Below are positions 1 through 8,634 of a stretch of 12,731 bases of DNA, piece after piece. The notes beneath the pieces were generated by a model, which did no database searches, was not told where the DNA came from, and was given only the letters and a program-made list of their open reading frames with translations. The DNA is taken from the NCBI GenBank assembly GCA_052386745.1, contig JBQTJW010000004.1:1-12731 (forward strand), read 5' to 3'. The position numbers were made by a program, and so were the translations under genes. This DNA comes from Panacagrimonas sp052386745. GTDB taxonomy: Bacteria > Pseudomonadota > Gammaproteobacteria > Nevskiales > Nevskiaceae. Every line of letters starts with the position of its first letter. Position 1 is the first letter of the stretch.

Positions 1-1172
1 TAAATCGCCCGATTTGGCGGGCGCCGGGTGGCAAGAGCTACCGGCTTAACGAGCAGATCGCGACCCGGCTGGTGCGTCCGCGCGGCTGGCATCTGCGGGA
101 AAAGCATGTGGTGATCGACGGCGAGCCGGCGATCGGCGGCATCTTCGATTTCGCTTTGTACTTTTTCCACAATGTACGGGCCCTGCTGGCCAACGGCAGC
201 GGGCCTTACTTCTACCTGCCGAAGATGCAGTCGCATCACGAGGCGCAGCTCTGGAACGCGATCTTCGACGACGCCCAGGATCTGCTTGCCGTGCCGCGCA
301 AGACCATCAAGGTCACGGTGCTGATCGAAACGCTGTGGGCGGCGTTCGAGATGGATGAAATCCTGCACGCCTTGCGCGACCACGTCGTGGCACTCAACTG
401 CGGTCGCTGGGACTACATCTTCAGCTGCATCAAGACGCTCAATGCGCATGGCGACTGGATCGTGCCCGACCGCCAGCAGGTAGGCATGGACCGGCACTTT
501 CTCGACAGCTATTCCAAGCTGCTGTGCCAGACCACGCATCGTCGCGGCGCGATGGCGATGGGCGGCATGGCCGCCTTCATCCCGACCAAGGATGCGGTCA
601 AGAACGAGGAAATCTTCGCCAAAGTGCGCATCGACAAGCTGCGCGAGGTGAAGAACGGCCATGACGGCACCTGGGTGGCGCACCCGGCCCTGGTGCCGGT
701 GGCGATGCAGGTTTTCGACGAACACATGCCGACCCGCAACCAGCTCGACAAGCAGTTCAACTACGGCATCGGCGCCGCTGATCTGCTGGAAAAGCCCGAG
801 GGCCCGATCACCGAGGCCGGGCTGCGCAACAACGTCAATGTCGGAATCGGCTATGTCGAAGCCTGGCTGCGCGGCGTCGGCTGCGTGCCGCTGCACAATC
901 TGATGGAAGATGCGGCGACCGCCGAGATCAGCCGCACCCAGGTCTGGCAGTGGCTGAAGTACGGTGCCCGGCTCGCCGATGGCCGCGCCATCACGCGCGA
1001 TCTGATCCTGCGCACTATCGACGAGGAACTCGGCAGCTATCGCCGGGAACTCGGCGACGAGCGCTTCTTCTCCGGCCGCTTCGCCGAGGCTGCGGGCGTC
1101 ATGGCGCGCATGTCCACGGCGCCGAAGTGCGAAGAGTTCCTGACGCTGCCTTCCTACGAGTGGCTCGACTGA
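1..1172 (+). CDS. aceB: Malate synthase A (5' end outside window)
   Basis: Condenses glyoxylate with acetyl-CoA to give malate, the second step of the glyoxylate bypass, in the cytoplasm. The frame is open from base 3 to the TGA ending at 1172, giving 389 visible codons. E. coli AceB has 533 residues, so roughly 145 N-terminal residues lie outside the window. A GTG at 72 is internal, because the sequence before it (GKSYRLNEQIATRLV) already reads as malate synthase. Motifs seen are VRPRGWHLREKHV (substrate-binding Arg region), FDFALYFFHN, GSGPYFYLP, the family signature region DHVVALNCGRWDYIF (metal-binding Asp in RWDY), RGAMAMGGMAAFIP, NGHDGTWVAHP and MEDAATAEISR near 903-935, which should carry the catalytic base Asp. 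The signature has Ala where the classical pattern has Gly (VVALN for VVGLN). aceA follows in the same direction 100 bp downstream. Identification is near certain. Confidence 0.97.
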   Translation, partial: NRPIWRAPGGKSYRLNEQIATRLVRPRGWHLREKHVVIDGEPAIGGIFDFALYFFHNVRALLANGSGPYFYLPKMQSHHEAQLWNAIFDDAQDLLAVPRKTIKVTVLIETLWAAFEMDEILHALRDHVVALNCGRWDYIFSCIKTLNAHGDWIVPDRQQVGMDRHFLDSYSKLLCQTTHRRGAMAMGGMAAFIPTKDAVKNEEIFAKVRIDKLREVKNGHDGTWVAHPALVPVAMQVFDEHMPTRNQLDKQFNYGIGAADLLEKPEGPITEAGLRNNVNVGIGYVEAWLRGVGCVPLHNLMEDAATAEISRTQVWQWLKYGARLADGRAITRDLILRTIDEELGSYRRELGDERFFSGRFAEAAGVMARMSTAPKCEEFLTLPSYEWLD

Positions 1173-1180
1173 GCAACTGC

Positions 1181-1242
1181 CGGGATTCGGGATTCGGGAT
1201 TCGTAGCCGCCCGCCTTCACCAATCCCGAATCCCGAATCCCG
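1181..1242. repeat. Perfect inverted repeat of GGGATTC heptads
   Basis: Three head-to-tail copies of the 7-mer GGGATTC begin at 1182. After a 20-bp spacer (1202-1221) the reverse complement follows. Bases 1181-1201 and 1222-1242 are perfect 21-bp inverted repeats, and a decayed copy continues to about 1256. In an aceBA transcript this would fold into a very stable hairpin. It lacks a following T-run, so it is less likely to be an ordinary terminator than a REP-like intergenic repeat. Arrays of this kind are common in Xanthomonas and relatives (general knowledge). Confidence 0.9.
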
Positions 1243-1272
1243 AATCTCCAATCCCGTCCACTGAGATATTGA

Positions 1273-2589
1273 ATGAACACCCCCACCCGCGACCAACAGA
1301 TCAAGGCCCTCGAACAGGACTGGGCGACCAACCCGCGCTGGAATAGCGTCAAGCGCGGCTACAGCGCCGCGGACGTGGTGCGGCTGCGTGGCAGCCTGGC
1401 CATCGAGCACACGCTCGCCAAGCGCGGCGCCGAGAAACTCTGGCAGCTGGTCAACGGGGGCGCCAAGAAGGGCTATGTCAATGCGTTTGGCGCGATCACC
1501 GCCGGCCAGGCCATGCAGCAGGCCAAGGCCGGCCTGGAAGCCGTCTACCTCTCCGGCTGGCAGGTCGCCGCCGACGGCAACACCTCCGAGACCATGTACC
1601 CGGACCAGTCGCTGTACGCGTACGACTCCGTGCCGACCATGGTCCGCCGGATCAACAACACCTTCACCCGCGCCGACGAGATCCAGTGGAGCCGCGGCAT
1701 CGGTCCCGGTGACAAGGGCTACATCGACTACTTCCTGCCGATCGTGGCGGACGCCGAAGCCGGTTTCGGCGGCGTGCTCAACGCCTTCGAGCTGATGAAG
1801 AACATGATCGTCTCCGGCGCCGCCGGCGTTCACTTCGAAGACCAGCTTGCCGCGGCCAAGAAGTGCGGCCACATGGGCGGCAAGGTGCTGGTGCCGACGC
1901 AGGAAGCGGTCGAGAAGCTGATCGCCGCGCGCTTTGCCGCGGATGTCATGGGCGTGCCGACCATCGTGCTGGCCCGTACCGACGCCGAGGCTGCCAACCT
2001 CATCACCTCGGACTACCACCCGAATGACAAGCCCTTCCTCACCGGCGAGCGCACGCAGGAAGGCTTCTTCCGCGTCAAGAACGGCCTGGAGCAGGCCATC
2101 AGCCGTGGCGTGGCCTATGCGCCGTACTCGGACCTGGTGTGGTGCGAGACCGGCGTGCCGGACATTGGCTTTGCCCGCGAATTCGCGCAGGCCGTGCTCA
2201 AGGAATGCCCGGGCAAGCTGCTGAGCTACAACTGCTCGCCCTCGTTCAACTGGAAGAAGAACCTCAACGACAGCCAGATCGCCAAGTTCCAGCAGGACCT
2301 GTCGGACCTGGGCTACAAGTACCAGTTCATCACCCTGGCCGGCATCCACATCAACTGGTACAACACGTTCCAGTTCGCCCAGGCCTACGCCAAGGGCGAG
2401 GGCATGAAGCACTACGTCAACATGGTGCAGGAGCCGGAATTCGCCGCACGCGAGCAGGGCTATACCTTCGTGTCCCACCAGCAGGAAGTGGGCACCGGCT
2501 ACTTCGACGACGTGACCACCGTCATCCAGGGCGGCTCCAGCAGCGTCAAAGCGCTCACCGGCTCCACCGAGGAAGAGCAGTTCCACTGA
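1273..2589 (+). CDS. aceA: Isocitrate lyase
   Basis: Cleaves isocitrate to succinate and glyoxylate, the first step of the glyoxylate bypass; the glyoxylate is used by the malate synthase encoded just upstream. The protein has 438 residues, close to E. coli AceA (434), and forms a single TIM-barrel domain. The signature KKCGHMGGK is at about residues 196-204, with the catalytic Cys at 198. Other family motifs are LSGWQVAADGN, the metal/substrate loop VADAEAGFGG, HFEDQLAAAKKCGH, LARTDAEAANL, YNCSPSFNWKK and the C-terminal TGSTEEEQFH. The ATG at 1273 fits the family N-terminus, but no clear Shine-Dalgarno sequence precedes it (the upstream bases are ctgagatattga). It lies 100 bp after aceB with a hairpin-forming repeat between. 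Co-transcription with aceB is inferred; the repeat could give the two cistrons different mRNA levels. Confidence 0.99.
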   Translation: MNTPTRDQQIKALEQDWATNPRWNSVKRGYSAADVVRLRGSLAIEHTLAKRGAEKLWQLVNGGAKKGYVNAFGAITAGQAMQQAKAGLEAVYLSGWQVAADGNTSETMYPDQSLYAYDSVPTMVRRINNTFTRADEIQWSRGIGPGDKGYIDYFLPIVADAEAGFGGVLNAFELMKNMIVSGAAGVHFEDQLAAAKKCGHMGGKVLVPTQEAVEKLIAARFAADVMGVPTIVLARTDAEAANLITSDYHPNDKPFLTGERTQEGFFRVKNGLEQAISRGVAYAPYSDLVWCETGVPDIGFAREFAQAVLKECPGKLLSYNCSPSFNWKKNLNDSQIAKFQQDLSDLGYKYQFITLAGIHINWYNTFQFAQAYAKGEGMKHYVNMVQEPEFAAREQGYTFVSHQQEVGTGYFDDVTTVIQGGSSSVKALTGSTEEEQFH

Positions 2590-2604
2590 GCGACGAGAGT
2601 CGCT
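2589..2604 (+). terminator. Short hairpin at the aceA stop codon
   Basis: A perfect 6-bp stem, agcgac/gtcgct, closes a GAGA tetraloop (GNRA type) and starts on the last base of the aceA stop codon. No T-run follows, so intrinsic termination is uncertain. It may simply protect the 3' end of the message. Confidence 0.3.
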
Positions 2605-2756
2605 GCGGATTGTCCAACTGATTGATTCTTGGAACGAATAATTAGTCCAACCCAGACAGCATTCTGGAGAAGATGGATAGTGGTAGTCGGGCCTGCTTCT
2701 CACAGTCGGCCCACATGGCACAGACCGAAGGGTGAGTGCTGATTTGAGATTGTGCA

Positions 2757-2793
2757 GGCAGGGTGGACGTCGTCACGACGGCTCCACCCTGCC
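2757..2793. repeat. Strong two-part palindrome (REP-like)
   Basis: The outer stem is 11 bp and perfect (ggcagggtgga at 2757-2767 against tccaccctgcc at 2783-2793). The inner stem is 5 bp (cgtcg/cgacg) with loop tca and a 2-nt bulge at 2781-2782. No T-run follows on either strand, so it resembles an extragenic palindrome more than a rho-independent terminator. It could still stall or protect transcripts from both converging genes. Confidence 0.7.
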
Positions 2794-2961
2794 AGCCATT
2801 CTCTAATCGCAGTGGTGCAAAGCCACGCGCGTGATTGTCTGACGGGTGCTGCCGATCAGACTGGGCGTTCAGCGGCCCGTAGCCGATGGGCAGTGCGCGA
2901 CTGATGACTGCCGGTGCAGAGGACTCTGACGATAAGTCCCGTCGATAGAGCATTGCCGAAC

Positions 2962-2997
2962 CCGCCAGCCATGAGGCGGTTGCGGGGCCGCATCGCC
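2962..2997 (-). terminator. Possible hairpins downstream of trpE
   Basis: Two alternative G+C-rich stems share the bases about 20-55 bp beyond the trpE stop. One is ccgcc (2962-2966) with ggcgg (2975-2979). The other is ggcg (2975-2978) plus tgcg (2981-2984) with cgca (2989-2992) plus cgcc (2994-2997). No T-tract follows on the leftward strand. The position suits a 3'-end structure for the rpe-trpE message, but the support is weak. Confidence 0.2.
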
Positions 2998-3018
2998 GAT
3001 GAGGTTCCTCGCAAGGAT

Positions 3019-4449
3019 TCAGCCGAACTTCGAAGCATCCGCCGCCGCATTGATCACGGCGCGCGCCTTGTTCATGGTTTCGTCCCACTCGGACTGCGGC
3101 ACCGAGTCGGCGACCACGCCGCAGCCGGCCTGTACGTGCAGCTGGCCGTCCTTGACCACGGCGGTGCGGATGGCGATGGCCATGTCCATGTTGCCGTCCC
3201 AGCCCAGATAGCCGACGGCGCCGCCGTAGATGCCGCGCTTGACCGGCTCCAGCTCGTCGATGATTTCCATCGCGCGCACCTTGGGCGCGCCGGACAGCGT
3301 GCCGGCCGGGAAGGTGGCCGCCAGCGCATCCAGCGCGTCCAGGCCCGGCTTGAGCCGGCCGGTGACGTTGCTGACGATGTGCATGACGTGGCTGTAGCGC
3401 TCGATCACCATCTTCTCGGTGAGTTTGACGCTGCCCACCTCGGCCACGCGGCCCACGTCGTTGCGGCCGAGGTCGATCAGCATCAGGTGCTCGGCAATTT
3501 CCTTGGGATCGGCCAGCAGCTCCTTCTCCAGCGCCTGGTCCTGCTCCACCGAGCCGCCGCGCGGCCGCGTGCCGGCGATCGGCCGCACGGTGATTTCGCC
3601 GTCTTCCGCACGCACCAGGATCTCCGGTGAGGAGCCCACCACGTGGTGGTCGTCCAGGTGCAGGCAGTACAGGTATGGCGAGGGGTTGAGCCGGCGCAGC
3701 GCGCGGTAGAACTCCACCGGTTCGGCCGTAAAGGGCGCCGACAGCCGCTGCGACGGCACCACCTGCATCACGTCGCCGGCGGCGATGTATTCCTTGATGC
3801 GCTCGATGCCGTCCTTGAACTTCTTCTCGCCGAAGCTCGACACGAACCGCGGCATGGCGCCGGCGGGTTTCACCGCCGGCATCCGCGCGGGCTCGGCCAG
3901 CAGGTGCTCGATGGCGTCCAGCCGCTTCCTGCCGCGTTCCAGGTCGGCCTTGGACGTGGGGTCCGCGTGCACCACCAGGGTGAGCGTGGCGCGCTGGCTG
4001 TCGAACACCACCAGCTCGTCCGACAGCATCAGCAGCACGTCCGGCGTGCCCAACGGGTCGGGCTTGCCGCCCTTGAGGCGCGGCTCGAAGTAGCGCACGC
4101 AGTCGTAGCCGAAGTAGCCCACGAAGCCGCCGGTGAAGCGCGGCAGGTTGGCGGCCGGTTCCACCCGGATGCGGCCCACGTGCGAACGCAGCCAGCCCAT
4201 CGGGTCGGTGGATTCCAGGTTCAGCACCACCTTGCCGTCCACGCTCACCGTGACCAGGTGGCCGGTGATGCGCACCACCTCGCGCGCGGGCAGGCCGATA
4301 AACGAATAGCGGCCCCAGCGCTCGCCGCCGTGCATGGACTCCAGCAGGTAGGTGTACGGCTGGTTGCCGAGTTTCAGGTAGGTGCCGACCGGGGTCAGCA
4401 GGTCACCGGGAAGTTCGCGCGTGAGCGCAACGCGGTTGTAGTCGGTCAT
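3019..4449 (-). CDS. trpE: Anthranilate synthase component I
   Basis: Converts chorismate plus ammonia (from the TrpG glutaminase subunit) to anthranilate, the first committed step of tryptophan synthesis. The protein has 476 residues. The N-terminal regulatory motif YLLES (Ser38) is present; in known TrpE proteins it forms part of the tryptophan feedback site. Chorismate-binding-domain motifs follow in order: LNPSPYLYCLHL, RPIAGTRPRG, IDLGRNDVGRVA, YSHVMHIVSNVTG, FPAGTLSGAPKVRAMEIIDELEP, YGGAVGYLGWDGNMDMAIAIR and QAGCGVVADSVPQSEWDE. The ATG at 4449 is preferred (MTDYNRVALTRELPG). An ATG at 4476 would add MPISHCRFP, which is only the translation of the adjacent repeat array. No Shine-Dalgarno sequence is visible, because the repeat arm touches the start codon. 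It lies 139 bp downstream of rpe on the same strand. trpG is not in the window. Confidence 0.97.
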   Translation of the reverse strand: MTDYNRVALTRELPGDLLTPVGTYLKLGNQPYTYLLESMHGGERWGRYSFIGLPAREVVRITGHLVTVSVDGKVVLNLESTDPMGWLRSHVGRIRVEPAANLPRFTGGFVGYFGYDCVRYFEPRLKGGKPDPLGTPDVLLMLSDELVVFDSQRATLTLVVHADPTSKADLERGRKRLDAIEHLLAEPARMPAVKPAGAMPRFVSSFGEKKFKDGIERIKEYIAAGDVMQVVPSQRLSAPFTAEPVEFYRALRRLNPSPYLYCLHLDDHHVVGSSPEILVRAEDGEITVRPIAGTRPRGGSVEQDQALEKELLADPKEIAEHLMLIDLGRNDVGRVAEVGSVKLTEKMVIERYSHVMHIVSNVTGRLKPGLDALDALAATFPAGTLSGAPKVRAMEIIDELEPVKRGIYGGAVGYLGWDGNMDMAIAIRTAVVKDGQLHVQAGCGVVADSVPQSEWDETMNKARAVINAAADASKFG

Positions 4450-4583
4450 CGGGAATCGGCAATGGGAAATCGGCAATCGTCAGGGCATGGGCGAGCGCGG
4501 CACGAACGCCATCGCCAATCCTGGCGAAGCGATGCGGCGCTCAGCGCAGCCAACGATTCCCGATTCCCCATTCCCGATTCCCG
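4450..4583. repeat. Large inverted array of GGGAATC heptads
   Basis: Two 30-bp arms (4450-4479 and 4554-4583) are inverted copies of each other with 27 of 30 bases matching. Each is built of four 7-mers of the GGGAATC/GGGAATG type. The right arm is regular; the left has decayed (GGCAATG, GGAAATC, GGCAATC). They flank a 74-bp core (4480-4553) that also contains smaller palindromes such as ggcgctcagcgc. The element fills nearly the whole rpe-trpE gap, ending 6 bp from the rpe stop and directly on the trpE start codon. It resembles the repeat at 1181-1242, but the heptad differs (GGGAATC against GGGATTC). Confidence 0.9.
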
Positions 4584-4588
4584 GCGTC

Positions 4589-5281
4589 TCAAGCGAGCGC
4601 GATCTGTTCGCGCAGGGCGGCGATTGTAGCGGCGTAATCCTTGGCGCCAAAGATGGCCGAGCCGGCAACGAAGGTATCGGCTCCCGCCGCCGCGATGGCG
4701 CGGATGTTGTCCACCTTCACCCCGCCGTCGATTTCCAGCCGCACCTCGCGCCCCGACTCGGCCATGTAGCGGTCCAGCCGCGCCCGCGCCTGCACCAGCT
4801 TCACCAGCGCCGAGGGCAGGAACGATTGCCCGCCGAAGCCCGGATTGACCGACATCAGCAGCACCACGTCGATCTTGTCCAGCACGTAGTCCAGCACGTC
4901 CAGCGGCGTGGCCGGGTTGAACACCAGTCCGGCCTTGCAGCCGGCGTCGCGGATGGCCTGAAGGCTGCGGTCCACGTGGCGCGTGGCCTCGGGGTGGAAG
5001 GTGATGACATCGGCGCCGGCCCTGGCGAACGACTGCGCCAGCGCGTCCACCGGCTCGATCATCAGATGCACGTCGATGGTGGCGCTGATGCCGTACTTGC
5101 GCAGTGCCTCGCAGATGGCGGGGCCGAAGGTGAGGTTCGGCACGTAATGGTTGTCCATCACGTCGAAGTGCACCCAGTCGGCGCCGGCGGCGATGACCTT
5201 GGAGACGTCCTCGCCCAGCCGCGCAAGGTCGGCGGACAGGATGGACGGGGCGATGAGCGGGGCGAATTTTGAGCGGGGCAT
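4589..5281 (-). CDS. rpe: Ribulose-phosphate 3-epimerase
   Basis: Interconverts ribulose 5-phosphate and xylulose 5-phosphate in the pentose phosphate pathway (cytoplasmic, metal-dependent TIM barrel). The protein has 230 residues, typical of the family. Motifs seen are IAPSILSADLARLGEDV at the N-terminus, the first family signature WVHFDVMDNHYVPNLTFGP (metal-binding His and catalytic Asp), DVHLMIEP, ITFHPEA, the second signature LLMSVNPGFGGQSFLP, and EIDGGVK (second catalytic Asp, phosphate-binding region). The ATG at 5281 is chosen because MPRSKFAPLIAPSILSAD is a normal Rpe N-terminus; the frame stays open to 5635 but has no homology-like content there. A G+C-rich hairpin (5282-5301) occupies the ribosome-binding region. 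It is divergent from the protease at 5467, and trpE follows on the same strand. Confidence 0.97.
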   Translation of the reverse strand: MPRSKFAPLIAPSILSADLARLGEDVSKVIAAGADWVHFDVMDNHYVPNLTFGPAICEALRKYGISATIDVHLMIEPVDALAQSFARAGADVITFHPEATRHVDRSLQAIRDAGCKAGLVFNPATPLDVLDYVLDKIDVVLLMSVNPGFGGQSFLPSALVKLVQARARLDRYMAESGREVRLEIDGGVKVDNIRAIAAAGADTFVAGSAIFGAKDYAATIAALREQIALA

Positions 5282-5309
5282 CCGGGCAGTCTGAAGCCCG
5301 GCGCCGGGC
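5282..5309 (-). promoter_or_regulatory. Competing palindromes in the rpe leader
   Basis: Three related hexamers lie directly before the rpe ATG: ccgggc (5282-5287), gcccgg (5296-5301) and ccgggc (5304-5309). The first two can form a 6-bp hairpin with an 8-nt loop ending at the base next to the start codon. The last two form a perfect 14-bp palindrome (5296-5309). There is no recognisable Shine-Dalgarno sequence outside the structure. A role in translation control or as a protein-binding operator is inference only. The rest of the divergent spacer (5310-5466) shows no convincing -35/-10 pair. Confidence 0.35.
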
Positions 5310-5466
5310 CACTCAAGTGCCGAGCCTCGATATTGCTCAAGGATCCGCTGCCGACCACTCCGGACGGCCGTTGCGGGACGCTCGACTTCGCACGGGTCCA
5401 TGCCCGGCTTGACCGGGACACCCGCTTCGCTGGCAGCATGCGCAGCTTCGTGTCCGTGATCCCTCC

Positions 5467-6648
5467 ATGACTGCCCGATATCTCCGCCCATGCCACTCGC
5501 ATCGTCCCCTGCGCCACCAGGCCGGGCGCGTCCTGCCCATGGCTGTGCTCGGGTTTGCACTGGGCGCGCTGTTCTTCTGGCTGGGGCGCAGCAGCCAGAC
5601 GGTCGAACCGCAGGCGCCGGCGGCGCCCGCTGCACCCATGGAACTGCGCGCGGTGACGGCCCGCAGCGACCTCGCCAATTTCGAGCGCAGCAACATCGAG
5701 GTGTTCCAGATGGTGTCGCCGTCGGTGGTGAACATCGCGACCGTGGAACAGATGGCCAACCTGTTCTCGCGGCGCGTCACCGAGATCCCGCGCGGGACCG
5801 GCACCGGCTTCATCTGGGACACCGACGGGCACGTCGTCACCAATTTTCACGTGATCCAGGGCGGCAACAGCGCGCGCGTGACGCTCTCCAACCAGACCAG
5901 CTACCCGGCGGAGCTGGTGGGTGCGTTTCCCGATCGGGACCTGGTGGTCCTGCGCATCCGTGCGCCGCGCGAACTGCTGCGGCCGATCCTCGTCGGCAGC
6001 AGTTCCGATCTGCAGGTCGGGCAGGCGGTGTACGCCATCGGCAACCCGTTCGGGCTCGACCAGACGCTGACCACCGGCATCGTCAGCGCGCTGGATCGCG
6101 AGATTGAATCCGTGACGCACCGGGCCATTCGCGGCGTCATCCAGACCGACGCGGCCATCAACCCCGGCAACTCCGGCGGGCCCCTGATCGACTCGGCGGG
6201 GCGCCTGATCGGGGTGAATACCGCCATCTTCAGCCCCAGCGGCGCGAGCGCGGGGATCGGGTTTGCCATCCCGGTGGACGAGGTGGGCCGCATCGTGCCG
6301 CGCCTGATCCGCGACGGTCGCGTGACGCGTCCCACGCTCGGGATTTCCGCCGCGCCCGGTGACCTCAATCAGGCGCTCCAGCTGGACCCGGGAATCGCCA
6401 TCGTCGGAGTGGAGGAGGGCGGGCCGGCCGATCTTGCCGGCATCCGGCCGTTCCGGCGCGAGCGCGACGGCAGCATCGTGATCGGTGACCTGATCACCGC
6501 GGTCGATGGCGAGCCGGTCAAGAGCTGGGATTTCCTGCTCGATCAGCTGGAGCGTCGCCAGAGCGGCGACACCGTGATCCTGACCGTCAAGCGGGCCGAC
6601 GGGCAGCGCGACGTGCGCGTGACGCTGGGCCCGCCGGGCGCAGGCTGA
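5467..6648 (+). CDS. Membrane-anchored HtrA/DegS-like S1C serine protease
   Basis: A periplasmic quality-control or stress-signalling serine protease of the trypsin-like HtrA family. The protein has 393 residues. There is a basic N-terminus (1-21), a single hydrophobic segment at about 22-39 (VLPMAVLGFALGALFFWL) that should act as an uncleaved anchor, and a Pro/Ala-rich linker (47-58). The protease domain (about 75-285) carries the triad His128 (VTNFHVI), Asp158 (DRDLVVL) and Ser236 (NPGNSGGPL). One C-terminal PDZ domain spans about 295-390. One PDZ plus an N-terminal anchor is the DegS layout; DegP/DegQ have two PDZ domains. ATG 5467 is the first possible start after the in-frame stop at 5410-5412; Met25 is an alternative that would shorten the N-terminal arm. 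It is divergent from rpe and convergent with typA. Whether it cleaves an anti-sigma factor, as DegS does, cannot be told from the sequence. Confidence 0.93.
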   Translation: MTARYLRPCHSHRPLRHQAGRVLPMAVLGFALGALFFWLGRSSQTVEPQAPAAPAAPMELRAVTARSDLANFERSNIEVFQMVSPSVVNIATVEQMANLFSRRVTEIPRGTGTGFIWDTDGHVVTNFHVIQGGNSARVTLSNQTSYPAELVGAFPDRDLVVLRIRAPRELLRPILVGSSSDLQVGQAVYAIGNPFGLDQTLTTGIVSALDREIESVTHRAIRGVIQTDAAINPGNSGGPLIDSAGRLIGVNTAIFSPSGASAGIGFAIPVDEVGRIVPRLIRDGRVTRPTLGISAAPGDLNQALQLDPGIAIVGVEEGGPADLAGIRPFRRERDGSIVIGDLITAVDGEPVKSWDFLLDQLERRQSGDTVILTVKRADGQRDVRVTLGPPGAG

Positions 6649-6699
6649 ATCGGCCCTGCAATCGGGTCGCGACGCGAGCCCGGTCACCCATAACAGAAT

Positions 6700-6720
6700 A
6701 CCCCCGGTGATGCCGGGGGT
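6700..6720 (-). terminator. Intrinsic terminator for typA (possibly bidirectional)
   Basis: An 8-bp perfect stem (acccccgg/ccgggggt) with the 5-nt loop tgatg lies 48 bp beyond the typA stop. On the leftward strand it is followed by the moderately T-rich ATTCTGTTA, which suits termination of typA. On the rightward strand the following bases (gcctgatg) are not T-rich, so any effect on the protease message is less certain. Confidence 0.65.
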
Positions 6721-6768
6721 GCCTGATGAACGGGCAGGGCGGTGATTCCCCGCACCCGGTGCCCGGGC

Positions 6769-8598
<1,830 letters not shown>

Positions 8599-8634
8599 GA
8601 TGTGGGCCGTCGAGGCCTGGACAAAAGGTCGCGG

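Larger units (their letters stand above)
2590..3018. other. Gene-free convergent spacer, hairpin-rich, lower G+C at left
   Basis: This 429-bp stretch lies between the aceA stop and the trpE stop, where the two genes converge. I see no convincing gene. Counting bases, 2641-2700 is 50% G+C and 2701-2760 about 57%, well below the surrounding genes. It holds a strong two-part hairpin at 2757-2793. There is a weaker stem at 2837-2861 (gtctga...tcagac with inner cgg/ccg), a 5-bp stem at 2921-2939 (ggact/agtcc), and G+C-rich stems at 2962-2997. A leftward frame could encode about 103 residues (2953-2642), but its composition and sequence look non-coding. The stretch may be a remnant of a mobile or repeat element, or simply old intergenic DNA. 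Confidence 0.6.

Noticed and set aside
1181..1256. Short direct repeats considered as a CRISPR array
   Set aside because: The units are 7 bp in tandem with no spacers, in inverted arms; there are no cas genes.
1099..2721. A 540-residue leftward frame opposite aceA
   Set aside because: It is the antisense of a complete, well-conserved isocitrate lyase with no motif of its own.
2642..3088. A possible leftward small gene in the aceA-trpE gap
   Set aside because: It starts inside trpE or at 2953 without a ribosome-binding site, has no recognisable domain, and covers several hairpins. It is treated as non-coding.
4450..4476. Upstream ATG for trpE at 4476
   Set aside because: The added residues (MPISHCRFP) are only translated repeat DNA. 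ATG 4449 gives the normal N-terminus.
5282..5635. Longer rpe start at 5635
   Set aside because: The extra 118 residues overlap the divergent protease gene and are not Rpe-like.
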